A stretch of 64,000 nt of DNA from Rhizophagus clarus. Taxonomy: Eukaryota; Glomeromycota; Glomeromycetes; Glomerales; Glomeraceae. The position numbers and the translations under genes are program-made. The stretch lies in the NCBI GenBank assembly GCA_015698045.1, contig BLAL01000218.1, positions 1 through 64,000 of the forward strand, written 5' to 3'. This document shows, piece by piece, positions 1 through 11,729 of this stretch. A model generated the notes under the pieces. That model saw only the letters and a list, made by a program, of their open reading frames with translations, had not been told where the DNA came from and did not search any database. Position 1 is the stretch's first letter; each line of letters begins with the position of its first letter.

Positions 1-197
1 ATAAATTATTATTAAAAAACCCTAGGTCTAGATTATATAATGATACTACTACCAATGTTAATTTTTTTTTTGAAATAAAAATATTTGGAAGGTATTTTCG
101 TGATGAGAATTTAGCTCTATCGTGGAAAATATCAGCCCTATAGAATATCATCGCAATCGTCATGCAGTTTAATGAGCTAAACGGAAATACATTAATT

Positions 198-286
198 AAG
201 GAATTAATGACTGAACAATAATTATATCATTGCCGCCCGTGTAATTTTATTAAACTTTACGCTGATTCCGGACCGGAACCAAAGGC
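198..286. repeat. Left terminal inverted repeat of the Plavaka-like transposon
   Basis: About 89 bp from AGGAATTAAT to CCGGAACCAAAGGC. It matches, inverted and with small indels, the block at 5158-5249. The inner half (GTGTAATTTTATTAAA then GATTCCGGACCGGAACC) is the best conserved part. Confidence 0.75.
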
Positions 287-940
287 TAAATTGCAGTGTA
301 TAATTCAATGTAAAGTTTCTTTATCATAAAAAGAATTTATTTATAAAAAATACTAGAAAACATAATAATGTAAAAATTAAAACTAATCTCCATAGACCCA
401 ACCCAAATTTAAATCTAATATTTAAATTATCATAATTCCTTTCAAGAGCTTGAAAGTCCTTCCATAATTTTCATACCATTCTCTTGGTATGAAATTATTA
501 TCCTGATTACTAATATACACGTTATTAATTAAGTAGCAAGGGCTTCGTCCAAATTCTGATTTTGTTCTAATGAAATTAATTTAGTTAATTTAACAATAAT
601 ATATTATATTTTATTATGTCATTGATAATTACCGATTGTTGTCCTTGCTGTTGGCGATGCACTTTTGCGACTAAAATATATTGTACGATTTTTTTTCTCG
701 AGGAGAGGTCATATTAAAAATTTCATTAGTTGTAGCCAGATGCAGGGGCGGTTTATTTATACGGCTATAATATGTGTAAGTGATTTGATAATCTTGAAAT
801 TGGGTCAATTTCTAAAATTTGTTAATAAAATCACGAATTTTTAATGCTAGAATTCACATCATTGTAAAAAAAATATTTATATAAATATATCAAAAAAATT
901 ATTCTTTTCTCGGATTAATTATGAATAATGGTCATCCTAA

Positions 941-1096
941 CGGCATTATACAACTGGTAGAATAGAGAACTGGAAGCACTTCGTGGCCACAGTTTGCGAA
1001 AGTTTCAGTCAGGTACCCAGACCTGATATACGAAGGACGGCCTACTGTGAACGTCCTTCTCTATTCGGCCCTCCTGGATAAGGCGTTGTATAACTG
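941..1096. repeat. Foldback (MITE-like) sequence inside the Plavaka element
   Basis: Nested inverted arms: TTATACAAC near 946 pairs with GTTGTATAA near 1085, AATAGAGAA near 961 pairs with TTCTCTATT near 1057, and GAAGGACG near 1032 pairs with CGTCCTTC near 1052. It is less AT-rich than its surroundings. It carries no gene and lies downstream of the transposase gene. A small foldback element is the simplest reading. Confidence 0.4.
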
Positions 1097-1544
1097 ATAG
1101 TTATTTGTATTATTTTTGGGGTTGCGTTGGTACTGACGTCCTCGTCGTGCAACTTGGTATCAATATAATTATTGATAGCGAACAAGTACCAGTTAATTAT
1201 AATATGTTTTAAATTTTTAATTATTTCTTGCATATAGAGTTAAAAAAATTTTTTACATACATTATATGATAACATAATAAATAAATAAATAAATCTCTTT
1301 TTTATAAATCACTTATTAAATATATATTATTTTATAATAATGGAGTTGTTACTATTTGCTTATGAAAAAAATAATTATTATATTATTGAAAAGGGTTCTC
1401 TAATATATTATTCAATTATTATTTATTTTTTTTCTTCTTTACCATGACCACCATTATGACGGCTAAAAATTTATTTCAATATTTATTTGTCGTTATAACT
1501 AAATTTAAAATATATATTTGTTTACAAAATATTCATTTGACTTA

Positions 1545-4423
1545 TCAAACCGGGGTACTATATGTACAATATTTTTGTATAGCCTCAATATCGATAAAAT
1601 TATAGATTTCTGTAAGTTCTAGTAAAGGGCATCCATAAAGATATGGATGACTTTCAGATTTGAAGTCACACCATTGAATTAATGCGAGATTTAACAGATC
1701 TTCAAAATCTATCCTTGCTATTAACAAAATCTTCAAAAATATTTTAATTTAGTAACGTCATTTAAATAATTTGTACCAATAAATTAAATAATTACCTGCC
1801 CATAACAAATGCCTTGATCAGAAGCATAATCAAATAATTCATCAGAGTCCATGCGAATCGACACATTACTAAACCAAGGTTTGCCGTAATAACTATTAGT
1901 TGCACGTATTATTGCACCATTTTCTATTATAACTGATCCGTATATAGTCACTTTGCCTTTATCTGCAATATTTTCGTGATCTATATACAGATTTAAACAT
2001 TCAGAAAAATTTTTCAAACCCAGATTTCATTCTGTTATCTATATTAGAATTTTCCGCCTGTTCTACAAAGAAATCGTGCGCATCTTTTAGCAAAAATTCA
2101 AAATGTTTAGCCGCGAATTTAAATGTACGGGGGGTGATTGCTAAATTTGGTGTTCGATGGGTTATATTTATTATTGATCGCCGTCGAATCTATAAAAAAA
2201 TTTAATCAATTAAAAATCTTCATTGTATAAGTACGTAATTTATAATACTTACTATTTGCATTAATTGTATCTCTATATTTTTTTTATTACTTAATCGGTA
2301 TGGATTTTTGACATATTCTTTGTGAAGACTTTCGTAAGTCTCCATAGTGTATCCATTAACTGCACCAAAAGATCGAATCAAATCAACTATATGGTATACC
2401 CACGAATGCAGTTTTGGTAATTTCAGTCCCGAGGGGAACATATGTTGGAGAGTTTTGACGAACATTTGAGACCATTCATTTATCAATTCCTGAAATTTGA
2501 TCAAATCACTTTCTTTAAAATTTTCATATCGACTAATTGCATACATTTCATTCCAAGCTTCGTAAAGTTTTGTCAGATCTTCATTCTTTATAAAATTTTC
2601 AATATTCTCATTATTTTCATATAAATTATCCACCACAAAAATCATTATTTTCATCAGATTGCGATATTCATCGGCTGTTAGTCTGGCTAATGTTTGTATT
2701 CCATTTGTAAAGATCTTCAACCCGGGAAATCTTGGTATTTTGGCTAATCGATGATCTATTTCATCTACTAAGGATTTTCCGCATTGTTCCTCTAAAAGTT
2801 TCTTCGTATAATCGATTTGATAATGGAAAAGACCTAAATCGAGATAATGTAATCTATCGGGCACTGTGGCTTGATAGATATTTACATTACTTAAAATAAA
2901 TTAATAAGTAATATATTAATAAGATAAATAAATACCGGTATAACAAATATTGCGTAAACTTACGGTAATTTCCAAAAAAATTATATATATTTTCAATGCT
3001 AACGGAATTTACTGTGCCTTGATTAAAATGTTCCTGCATATTAAGGTGAGTTCGCGTTGTTATATCATCAAATTGTAAATTAAGATCAGCAAGATTGTCT
3101 CTTGCGACCAGACAAAAATAACAAGGATGGTTTGACATTGATGATTTATACGTAAGACAATACGTTGCAGCTTCCGGCCAGTCAGAAATTATAATTGAAA
3201 TCTGAGGATGGAACCAAATAGTTTCGTTATTCAAAGTTAGATCAATACCCTTTTTATTTAATTTTAATAGAGGATCTAGTAACTTTTCTAAGGATCTATG
3301 AAAGCACTCTCGGACAGCTTTCTTAAATGTTTCAGACTTTCTCTCAGTATTATCTTTAGATTTTAGGATTGGCAAGTATCCTAATAATTGTTTTGCATCT
3401 TGTTTGTTGCGCCTCCAATTTTTAATATTACCAATTGACAAGTAAATTGGATGAAGTTGACTTTTCCCCAGTGTGTCAACATTTGTAGCATCTGAATACA
3501 ATATTAAAGATAAAAGCTTGGCACCAATTGGCAAGAGTGCTTCTGTATTTTCCCACCATGTTCCAGTATTCTGCTCACCATACACTCTTTCTTCATTATG
3601 CTTTAAGTTAATAATGATTAGTATATATTCTACATTTTTAAGTTATATGAAAGTACTAGTATATAAATAATTACCTTAACTTTTTCAAAAGTTAGCGCAA
3701 AATTTTGTGATATGTCAGGAATTGACAATATGTTTTTTATACAATTTATTATAGACCGATGATAAAGAAAATACTCATTATTTTTATAATTTATTACACA
3801 AGTTTTAGTATACTTTAAACTTGGTAGATTCATATTATTCATAAATTTATGACCTTGTTCGATAGATTTTGGAAGAGGGGATTTATTTAAATTTGCATGT
3901 TTGTTAAAAAATTTAATTATAGCATTGCCTGTCACATTGCTAAGTTTATGTTTTGTAACCAATGACATTAAATCACCATATGCTTCATTTGGATACGTTG
4001 CATTAATTTCTGGTTCGAATTCTTCCTCATTTAATTCTGAGTCAGAATCTTCGGGTTCTTCACTTGGTTCTGAATCAAAAATCTCCCAAGATATTTTCAT
4101 CGACATTTTCATTTTGATCAATTTCATCGGTCTCCGAAATTGACATCTTACTTTGAAAACTCTGATCATTTATTTCTGAGTCAATACTTTCATTATCAGA
4201 AAAGTCTTCATTTAAATTTTCATGGACCATCTAAATTTAGTATAAAATTAGGAATTATGTTTAAAGAAAAATTTAAATAATTTCTGTTTCTTACCTCAAT
4301 ATCATTATCATTACTTTCACTATCGCTATTATTATTAGTAGATGGTATACAATGATTTTTATGTTGAGTATATGCAGACCTTGTGCTAAAATATCTTGGA
4401 CAAAATGGGCATTTGAAAGACAT
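1545..4423 (-). pseudogene. Plavaka-like transposase, spliced and frameshifted
   Basis: Reading on the minus strand from ATG at 4423, the first exon encodes a C2H2 zinc finger (CPFC...H...H), followed by an acidic linker. The 3600-2964 exon has the Plavaka core (residues like LILYSDATNVDTLG and a downstream NHPCYFC). The exon starting near 2869 has the family hallmark PDRLHYLDLGLFHYQ, and the 2189-1796 and 1736-1545 exons match the usual C-terminus. Introns have plausible GT-AG ends (donor at 4294, donor near 2963, donor at 2252). Frame changes near 4090 and near 2020 are not explained by introns, so the gene looks inactivated. Family assignment is from recognised motifs, not from a search. 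Confidence 0.7.
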
Positions 4424-5043
4424 TTTGAGAGTATTTTGTTTACTTGAATTTAAACTTTATCGCTTTTTTATGTCGAATTTAAACTTTACAATAAAAAATT
4501 TCTCTCGCTTTCGTCAATTTATAAAAATTTACCTCTTGTGACGTATTTCAAATGAATCAAAAAATTGCGCCAATTCACGATAATCAATGTTTCGAAACTA
4601 TTTTCAAAATTCAAAACGTTTCACTCATGTTTCGTTCAATATAAGCCAAAACTATCTTTGAAACTTCTGAATCTAATATTTGTAAATCATTTTAGACGCG
4701 GTGTTTCCGACCAAAACACACCTACGGTTTGTCATTTACGGAACATTACAGGTTTTGAGGAATAATGTTTACAGTGCTGCAACTAAAAAAAAGCAATAAA
4801 ACTCGATTGTCCCCTCGATATAATACAACAAGTGTCATTTTTTTACTACCAAATGCAAATAATACATAAAATTTCCTTATTAAAAAATTTTATCCGTCTC
4901 TTTACCATTGTATGTGGATGATATTTATAATTATACTATAAATAAAGCTGATAATATTAAAAAATCTTTATTTATTATGACATTTCGTGGCATTTTATCA
5001 CCTTCAATGCGAAAAAATTTTTATTTTATTTACATCTGCCCAT

Positions 5044-5249
5044 CCTTTGGTTCCGGTCCGGAATCAGTGTAAAATTTAATAAAATTACACGGGCGCGACA
5101 ACAACGACACATAATGACATGCAATTAATTCCTGTGATATCTAATTAATTAATGTAAGCCTTTGGTTCCGGTCCGGAATCAGCGTAAAATTTAATAAAAT
5201 TACACGGGCGTGACAACAATGACATAAATTGTTCAGCAATTAATTCCTG
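5044..5249. repeat. Right transposon end, present as two tandem copies
   Basis: Two direct copies (5044-5135 and 5158-5249) of the right terminal repeat, each starting CCTTTGGTTCCGGTCCGG and ending GCAATTAATTCCTGT. They are about 114 bp apart. Only one copy exists at the left end, so this is either an end duplication or the remnant of a second nested element. Confidence 0.75.
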
Positions 5250-6239
5250 TAATATCTTCTTTTAAAGTGATTAACAATATTTAATTTTCGAATGGTTACT
5301 TATCAACATAAAGAAAAGGAAGACACAAATTTTCTTTCGTCATAGGAAATGAAAAAAAATACTAAATTGGAGTGTTAGAGTAGTAGTCCATGACCCGTTA
5401 TTACCCGGGTTTGTAATTGACTATCGGAACGGGTTTCGTAACGTTATTGTATTCATTGGATGGTTTGACTTTAATAAAAATAGTAATCAAAATAATAAAT
5501 GACTTATAGAATTCAACTATGCACCACTGCGTAATCTAATTCAAATTTAGTAATTATCATATTACTAATGGATATACAACGGATATAATAAGTTAACGTA
5601 ACTAATGTCTGATTTTTTTGCGGGAACTGACGCAAAACCTTACGAGATCAGTTTCATGAAAATATTCGGATTTAGTGGGCTTAGACATCAAAATTAAATC
5701 AATGAAAAAATATAAGTTTCAGGTCTTCTTTCTTTATTCTATGTTTCACTTCATGGTTTTTTTTTTCTTTTATTTTTTTCAAAATTATTATTTTAGCTTT
5801 TTGTATGAAAATATGCAAGACATTTCGCACTCCTTTACGTTTTTTGCAAAAAAAATATGCTAAATTTCCTTTTTTTACACGAAAAAAAAAAAGAATCACG
5901 GTTTTTTTAACACTCTCTTTATTAATATTGTAGGTACATCAGCCTTCGTACAACGATCCGCACACATACTAACAGTAACTTCTATCTATTAGACTTCATC
6001 CTTTCGAAAATTTTTGGAATCCCGGAGGCTACAAGGATAATGTGAATTGACTTGGATTTTTTACTTCTTTTATCAAATGATCTCTTTTCTTTCCTGAATT
6101 TTTGTGTAAAATTATGTAAGTCAATATCTTCTAGTGACATTTCACACCTCTTTGCATTCTTTACAAAATGAATATGATGCTAAATTTCCTTTTTTTTTAC
6201 AAAAAAAAAGAATTGCCCCATCTAGTATATTGTTCGCTT

Positions 6240-6430
6240 ATATCAACCCTTTGCATTTTTCGCACGATTTGTCGCAAAAAAAGAATACCCACCCCTTTGC
6301 ATTTTTCAATAAGCGATGCACGATTTACCCCTTTGCATTTTTCAATAATCGATGCGCGATTTGCCGCAAAAAAAAGAAAGAATACCCACCCCTTTCGTAT
6401 TTTTCAAAAAGTGATGCCGGTTTGCCATAA
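6240..6430. repeat. Imperfect tandem repeat with core CCCCTTTGCATTTTTC
   Basis: Four imperfect units containing CCTTTGCATTTTTC followed by a variable CGATTTGCCGCAAAAAAA stretch. Period is irregular because of deletions. The surrounding 5250-6597 interval otherwise holds only low-complexity AT-rich DNA and no gene I can support. Confidence 0.55.
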
Positions 6431-6597
6431 AAAAAAAAAAAATAAACTTTTGCGAATGCGGCAAGTATTAAATCTAAGCTTATAAAAATATTTATAAATA
6501 CTTTGTTGTTCTCTTCTTCAACCGGTAATTCTAACTCAGTTCGTTAAACTTGGTTTTAATTAAGTTCTTCCCACTATCCTCAAATTATCTATTTACA

Positions 6598-8233
6598 ATG
6601 AATAAAGCTAATTATATCGAATCTAGCAGTTCGAAAAAAACCAAGCGTCCGGTTGATGTTAACAAACGAAAAAGAATCGATGAAGGCGAAGCTTCTGATG
6701 GTATGATTCGAATATATATTATTTGTTATATGTAAAGAAAAATAATGGTTAATTATATATTCTACTGCTATATAGAATCCAGCTCAAAATCAAAAAAAAA
6801 CAAGTGTCCTGAAGTTCCTGAAGCCAGCTCAAAATCAAAAAAAAAAAAGTGTCCTGAAGTTCCTGATGGTATGTATTCGAATATGTATATGTAAAGAAAA
6901 ATAATGATTAATTATATATTCTGCTGTTATATAGAAACGACTTTGGAGAAGATCTTGCGTCAAAATAATAAGATCATTTCGAAACTTGAAACTATTATTT
7001 CAAATCAAAAGTCTTTAAAAGCAAGAGTAACAAAGATAGAGGAAGCATGTAATAACGGCGTAAATAACGACACGGAATTTATAAAAGTAAGACTCGATAT
7101 AAAAATTTGACCTAAAAATCAGTGAATTAAACAATCACTTTATATGTACATCATTTTACAGAATGTAATCAAAGACAATCGGATCCCGACATAGATATAG
7201 TTTCTATATTTAGTTGTATTATGTATTCTGACTTAGCAGCTTGTTTTGACAAGTAATTTAGTCTCCACATGTACGAGGTGATCCTCCATCAAAAATAAAA
7301 ATAAAAAATGTAATCAAAGACATTGCTCCTAAATTGCTCGAAACTTCAATATATCCGAATTCGGATGATTTTCGAGAAGCCACTAGGACATTTATAAATG
7401 AAAACCATAAAGAATTTATGAACAAATTCAAAAGACCTGATAATTGGGTGATTTATTACGAAAATAATATATCATCCCACGTAAGTATCGCGCAATTTTA
7501 CGATTTTATATTAACACATTGAAAATTAATTAATTTTTTCTTATAGCTTTTGGAAAAACATCGAAGTGTCCGAGGTGTTTTAACTGGTAATATAAAGAAC
7601 GCGATGTCCGTCACTTTTCGAGAACTCCAACTCCCTCCCATTCCTACAACTAGCAGAGAAACCATCATCAAAGAATGGAAGAATGAACCGGCCGTTAAAT
7701 TATGTTACGATAAATTATTTAAAAAAATAAATAGTTCGGGCGAGACATATATATCAACAATAATAAGAAAGTTGGGTAAAGGAAAAAAATCAGTATCACA
7801 GACGCAAATTGCTTTCGCAATTAGCACATGTGAACTAATTTTAAACCCAGAAAATTCGGATATTCACGTTAATGAAACAGTAATCAAGCCGTTTCTTATA
7901 AAAAATTTGGTAAGTATTTGAAATCTGCATAAATAGTATAAATAGTATATAATATTAAAATTTTTTTTTTTTTAATAGAAAAAAATTAGAGAAAATGAAG
8001 ATTTTTATCTTTATGAAGAAAGTGACGAGAGAGATGAAGAGAATGAAAAAGAAAGAGATGAGAGAGATGAAGAAGAAAAAGAAAGAGACGAGAGAGAGGA
8101 AGAGAAAGAAGAGGGAAATGTAGGAGAAGAAGAGGAGGATTATGAAGGGACATTTAGCTATCAAAGTAGCTCGGATGAACAATCGAAGGAAAGTATGAGA
8201 AAATTAAGAAAAGTATACGGCAAAAAAAAATAA
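6598..8233 (+). pseudogene. Host multi-exon gene of unknown function, broken by a small insertion
   Basis: ATG at 6598. Exons 6598-6700, 6776-6868, 6935-7086, an exon from 7162 to 7480, 7547-7909 and 7979-8233 (TAA), all joined in frame by GT-AG introns. The protein has a Ser/Lys-rich basic N-terminus, a short coiled coil, a globular middle ending in LIKNL, and a highly charged Glu/Arg/Asp tail. The second exon contains two copies of an SSKSKKxKCPEVP motif. The fourth exon is interrupted at 7178-7306, which introduces an in-frame TAG. Unless the insert is removed from the transcript the product stops there. I do not recognise a family; the C-terminal part (7550-7909) resembles domains of unknown function common in this fungal group. 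Confidence 0.6.
7178..7306. mobile_element. 129-bp insertion with 16-bp target-site duplication and A-rich tail (SINE-like)
   Basis: The sequence AATGTAATCAAAGACA occurs at 7162-7177 and again at 7307-7322. The 129 bp between end in an A-rich tail (AAAAATAAAAATAAAA). A long target-site duplication plus an A-rich 3' end is the signature of target-primed retroposition. I cannot see a convincing pol III A/B box pair, so SINE is a suggestion only. Confidence 0.6.
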
Positions 8234-10097
8234 AATATAAATAAAACTTTTTTACAGTATTATTAAACCGATATCAATTAATGTCAATTCCAAACAAATA
8301 TGGTCCATCTTCTCTCCAAAATAATGTCTGCTATTGATAAATATAGTGATAAATACAGTCCACTCGCTTTTGTAGGGTTTGGCATCGTTATAAGAAAATT
8401 CGCTAACATGATATAAAAAATTGGTATAACATGGAAAAATTTGGTATATTACGGCAAGTTTACGTCACACAAATATCTCGTAAATTTATGTCATAGTGCA
8501 AAAATGGTCACGATTTGATCATCAATTTTAGTCTGATTGGTCAGATCTCTGCTTATAACAATATTACTTTTTTTCCGTTTTGCCCTACTCGCAAATTTTT
8601 TTTTGCCATTTTACGATTGCGTTACCTATTTTTTGTCTATTTTTACTTATTATATCACCGTTTACTGTTGGATAGAACCACCCATAACAAAACTGCTAAT
8701 GCCTTGCGCTCGTATGGTGTCTGGAACTAGTGGTTAGTGTGATATAATTCCTTCAATAGTTAACATACCGATATGTAAGTTACTTGTATGAGTTATGACT
8801 TTAATTATTTTAATTATTTTCGTAGCAAACTTCTTCTAACTTTTACTCTCACATTCAACAATCAGAAACGAGAATATTCCGATTTTGTTCTGGAGACAGT
8901 TACAGAATCCGTTATTTACTACTAACCTTTCACTATTTCTTTTCGTAAAACCTCTACTACTATCTCTATCGCTACGTTACGTTATGATACTTTAGTACTT
9001 TGACGCGAAAAATTCACACGGCTTTAAAGTATAGCTTATGCTTACGCTATGCTACGTTACATTACGCTACCTTACGTTACATATATATATATGTGTATAT
9101 GTATATTTCAAATATCCTCCTATCTCATCATTAATGCTAAGCCTTCCCTTCATATCTTCTGGACTATCGAAGGGACGTTCTCTACGTTTAGGACGTATGT
9201 TATTTTGATGATTTTAATGCTTCTTTTGCTCCTTACATTTGATCGAGGTGGTATTTTTATATTTATATTTTTTTTCACGTGGCATTCGAATATTTGTAAC
9301 GATTTTTTCATTTTACTGTGTGACTTTAAAAATTACATTTGCGTTTGCTAGCTATTGGATACAAGAAAAGGTAAATTTCATCAAAATGATAAGCGAATAT
9401 TTGTAATTTGTACTGATCTTTCACGCTTTTCTGATTCTTTGTTTTCCCATTTGGCGGAGAAATATTTGTCTCCGGTGTCACACTCGTCCACTTTTCCAAG
9501 TAGTGAAAACTTGTCACATATATAGTTTCTTTATGTCATAATACTGGCCAAAACTGCTGTCCCCATTTTCCGGTAAAATACTATTTGTCACTAATTACAT
9601 GTCACTTCTAACAACATAACACTATTTCGTTTTTAGCAATTAGAAACGAATATTTATATTTATATACCGATTTTGATGAACTTCATTAGAGGAAAGTAAA
9701 ATTTCAGCCCGATCTTCATTCCTAGCAAAATTCGTCTAAGAAAAATTAACATGATGGTATCTTTAAATTACTCCCACTTTCAGTAATCGGAAAACTCGAT
9801 TTCTGACGAAAGTTAATCAAAGTGATATCAGTATTTTTATAGTGGGGCTAATGGTATTATGTATGGCAAGTAATAGTAGGTATGTATTTTTCTGATGAGA
9901 GTTGAACTGAAGGGTGAAATATCATAATCATGCATATAGTTTTTTTATTTTTTTCATGTAGTACGCTGTGGTCTGGAACCGCCCGAGATTTTTGACTACC
10001 TAGGGATGAAGTTGTAGGGTACTTGTATCCGATAGGCCAGCCTCCTCTGACTTAGGGTCTCATTAATCGGGAGAAAAGGTGGTTTCTAAGTACCTTC
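8234..10097. other. Gene-free host interval left of the large element
   Basis: AT-rich sequence with ORFs no longer than about 100 codons that lack recognisable domains or intron structure. It includes simple runs such as repeated ACGTTACGCTA near 9040-9080 and a short TA/TG tract. I see no RNA gene here. Confidence 0.5.
10093..10097. other. Left target-site duplication CCTTC
   Basis: CCTTC lies directly before the terminal palindrome and recurs directly after the right palindrome at 51009-51013. Five base pairs fits the 4-6 bp staggered cut of rve-type integrases. Confidence 0.7.
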
Positions 10098-10161
10098 AGT
10101 AGTTTTGTCCTAGTACATTTTAATATATTAATATATTAAAATGTACTAGGACAAAACTACT
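10098..10161. repeat. Left terminal 64-bp perfect palindrome
   Basis: Begins AGTAGTTTTGTCCTAGTAC and is self-complementary about a centre between 10129 and 10130, with no mismatch. The centre is an A/T-only stretch. It could fold into a 32-bp hairpin on either strand. This resembles the replicated form of a hairpin telomere. Confidence 0.9.
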
Positions 10162-10177
10162 TGCTCCAGACTAATAT

Positions 10178-10315
10178 GTCCTAGGACATTATAGTTTATT
10201 GATTAATGTGTCCTAGGACAATATAGTTTATTGATTAATGCGTCCTAGGACATTATAGTTTATTGATTAATGCGTCCTAGGACATTATAGTTTATGGATT
10301 AATATATCCTAAAGA
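10178..10315. repeat. Left iteron array, 32-bp period, GTCCTAGGAC core
   Basis: Four copies starting at 10178, 10210, 10242 and 10274, and a decayed fifth near 10306. Each unit has the palindrome GTCCTAGGAC followed by AATATAGTTTATTGATTAAT or a one-base variant. The terminal palindrome contains the related GTCCTAGTAC. Regular spacing of about three helical turns suggests binding sites for an origin-binding protein, possibly the UL9-like helicase encoded next door. Confidence 0.8.
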
Positions 10316-10385
10316 TGGGTCTGTTTTCCCTTTCTGTTACCTTCAGGATGCCAAAATAATGTAAAAAAAAGGCGTCAGATGGTGC

Positions 10386-10963
10386 AGTAAATTCGCGTTT
10401 AATTTTGGCTGACATTATGCCATAATTCTGGCCGATTTTGGAATACATGATTTGAGGATCCAAGCTGGTGCCATGATAGTGCCCTGATAGTATCCTGGAA
10501 CCATTGTGGAACTGTCATGGAACTGGCAGGGAGCCAGAGAGGTTCTATTAGTTTGCCAGTTTTATGCTAGCTTAGGTGCCGAATTATTGTATCCAAAGTT
10601 CTGGCCGAAATTGTGGAATAGTGTTGGCCGAAATTAAGCAAAAATAGACTGCGCCTTACTGCGCCATGGTCACGTGATACTGTTCCGGGCCAGAACACCC
10701 TCTGTCATATAGTATTACTAATTTTGGCCGACATTATGATAAAGTTAACCTGGCTGATTTTTTTGGACATATGATTTTAGGATCCAACTTGGTACCATAG
10801 TAGCGTCATAGAAGTGGTGAGGTACTAGTATAATTCTATTAGTTTACCAGTTCCATATGCCAGTTTGGATTTCGAGATATTATACCCAAAGATCTGGCCA
10901 AAATTATGGAATAGTACTGACCAAAATGGTTGTTAATTTACTGCGCCTTCAGTTCTGGGCACT
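10386..10963. repeat. Two diverged copies of a roughly 270-bp unit within the TIR
   Basis: The block from about 10403 to 10670 and the block from about 10721 to 10960 share ordered motifs: TTGGCYGACATTATG, RTGATTTKAGGATCCAA, TTCTATTAGTTTRCCAGTT, CAAAGWTCTGGCC, TGGAATAGT and a final TACTGCGCC. The same pair is mirrored in the right TIR. No protein coding is evident. Confidence 0.6.
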
Positions 10964-11347
10964 TTCCCGTTACTATCTCGTAACTTCCTCGCAACTTTCA
11001 CGTAACTTTTAAGGAATTGTGTCCAGCCTATTTGATTACTGGGATTGGGTATACGATTTGGGAAATTGGAGCCAATGTCAATTTCATGTCTCAAAGTTTA
11101 TGTATTATCTTGGCCGGCCCATTTATTTGCCAAAAAGTGTGCCATTCTGCAACCCAACTATTGCCTATTTGTTGCCAGCATAATTATGATGATTTCGCGT
11201 CCTAAAGTTCGAAACATTTAAGCGTCTTCCAGCCATATTTGAGCCAAAGGAAACATACTACTTACCCGAATTCATACTAGCAATAGGGTAGCCAAGTGCC
11301 AATATTTTCGAAGAAGCCTTCATATCATACCCGATTACATATCTAGG

Positions 11348-11719
11348 AAAAGTGTAGCCTTCTTCCAATTTTTTATATAATATTTCCGAAGAAGGCTACA
11401 CTTTTTAGGGTATACCCGACCACATATCTAGAAAAATTAGGTCTGAAGAAGTCTTCATATCATACCGAGTACATAAAATTAGTCTTCTGCCAATATTTTG
11501 CGCACTTGCCTACCCTAGATGTCATATCATACCCGGGTACATATTCCTAAGCACTTCCGAAGTTACCTCATATCCGGACACATATCTAAGAAGATGAAGC
11601 CTTCTGCCATTTTTATATAATATAATTCCGCAAAAGGCTTCATGCTATATCCGAGTACATATCTAGGAAGATGAAGGCTTCTTCCAATATTTTATATAAT
11701 GATTACGAAGAAGCCTTCA
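11348..11719. repeat. Hairpin cluster in the left TIR
   Basis: Three hairpins: 11348-11405 (arms GTGTAGCCTTCTTC and GAAGAAGGCTACAC), about 11594-11643 (arms ATGAAGCCTT and AAGGCTTCAT), and 11673-11719 (arms GAAGGCTTCTTC and GAAGAAGCCTTC), each with a TATATAAT loop. They are interspersed with degenerate copies of CGAGTACATATCTAGGAAGA. The third hairpin recurs outside the TIR at 15451-15496. Candidate origin, packaging or regulatory structures. Confidence 0.7.
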
Positions 11720-11729
11720 CTTTCACTTG

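Larger units (their letters stand above)
198..5249 (-). mobile_element. Decayed Plavaka-type (CACTA-superfamily-like) DNA transposon
   Basis: Bounded by inverted repeats: the block at 198-286 recurs inverted at 5158-5249, with a further tandem copy at 5044-5135. It encloses a multi-exon minus-strand transposase gene of the Plavaka type (1545-4423). The ends share the core CCGGACCGGAACCAAAGG and the stretch GTGTAATTTTATTAAA. I could not define a target-site duplication. The coding region carries at least two apparent frameshifts, so this copy is probably inactive. Confidence 0.75.

Noticed and set aside
941-1096. tRNA-like region in the left flank
   Set aside because: Paired arms do not form a cloverleaf and no B-box sequence is present; foldback repeat is a better fit.
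7955-8182. Antisense ORF rich in Phe/Ser/Leu
   Set aside because: Complement of the charged GAA/AGA-rich last exon of the host gene.
11017-11205. 62-codon ORF in the left TIR, identical in the right TIR (49901-50089)
   Set aside because: Identity follows from the TIR copies being identical. It has no domain, no promoter context and spans the edge of non-coding repeat modules.
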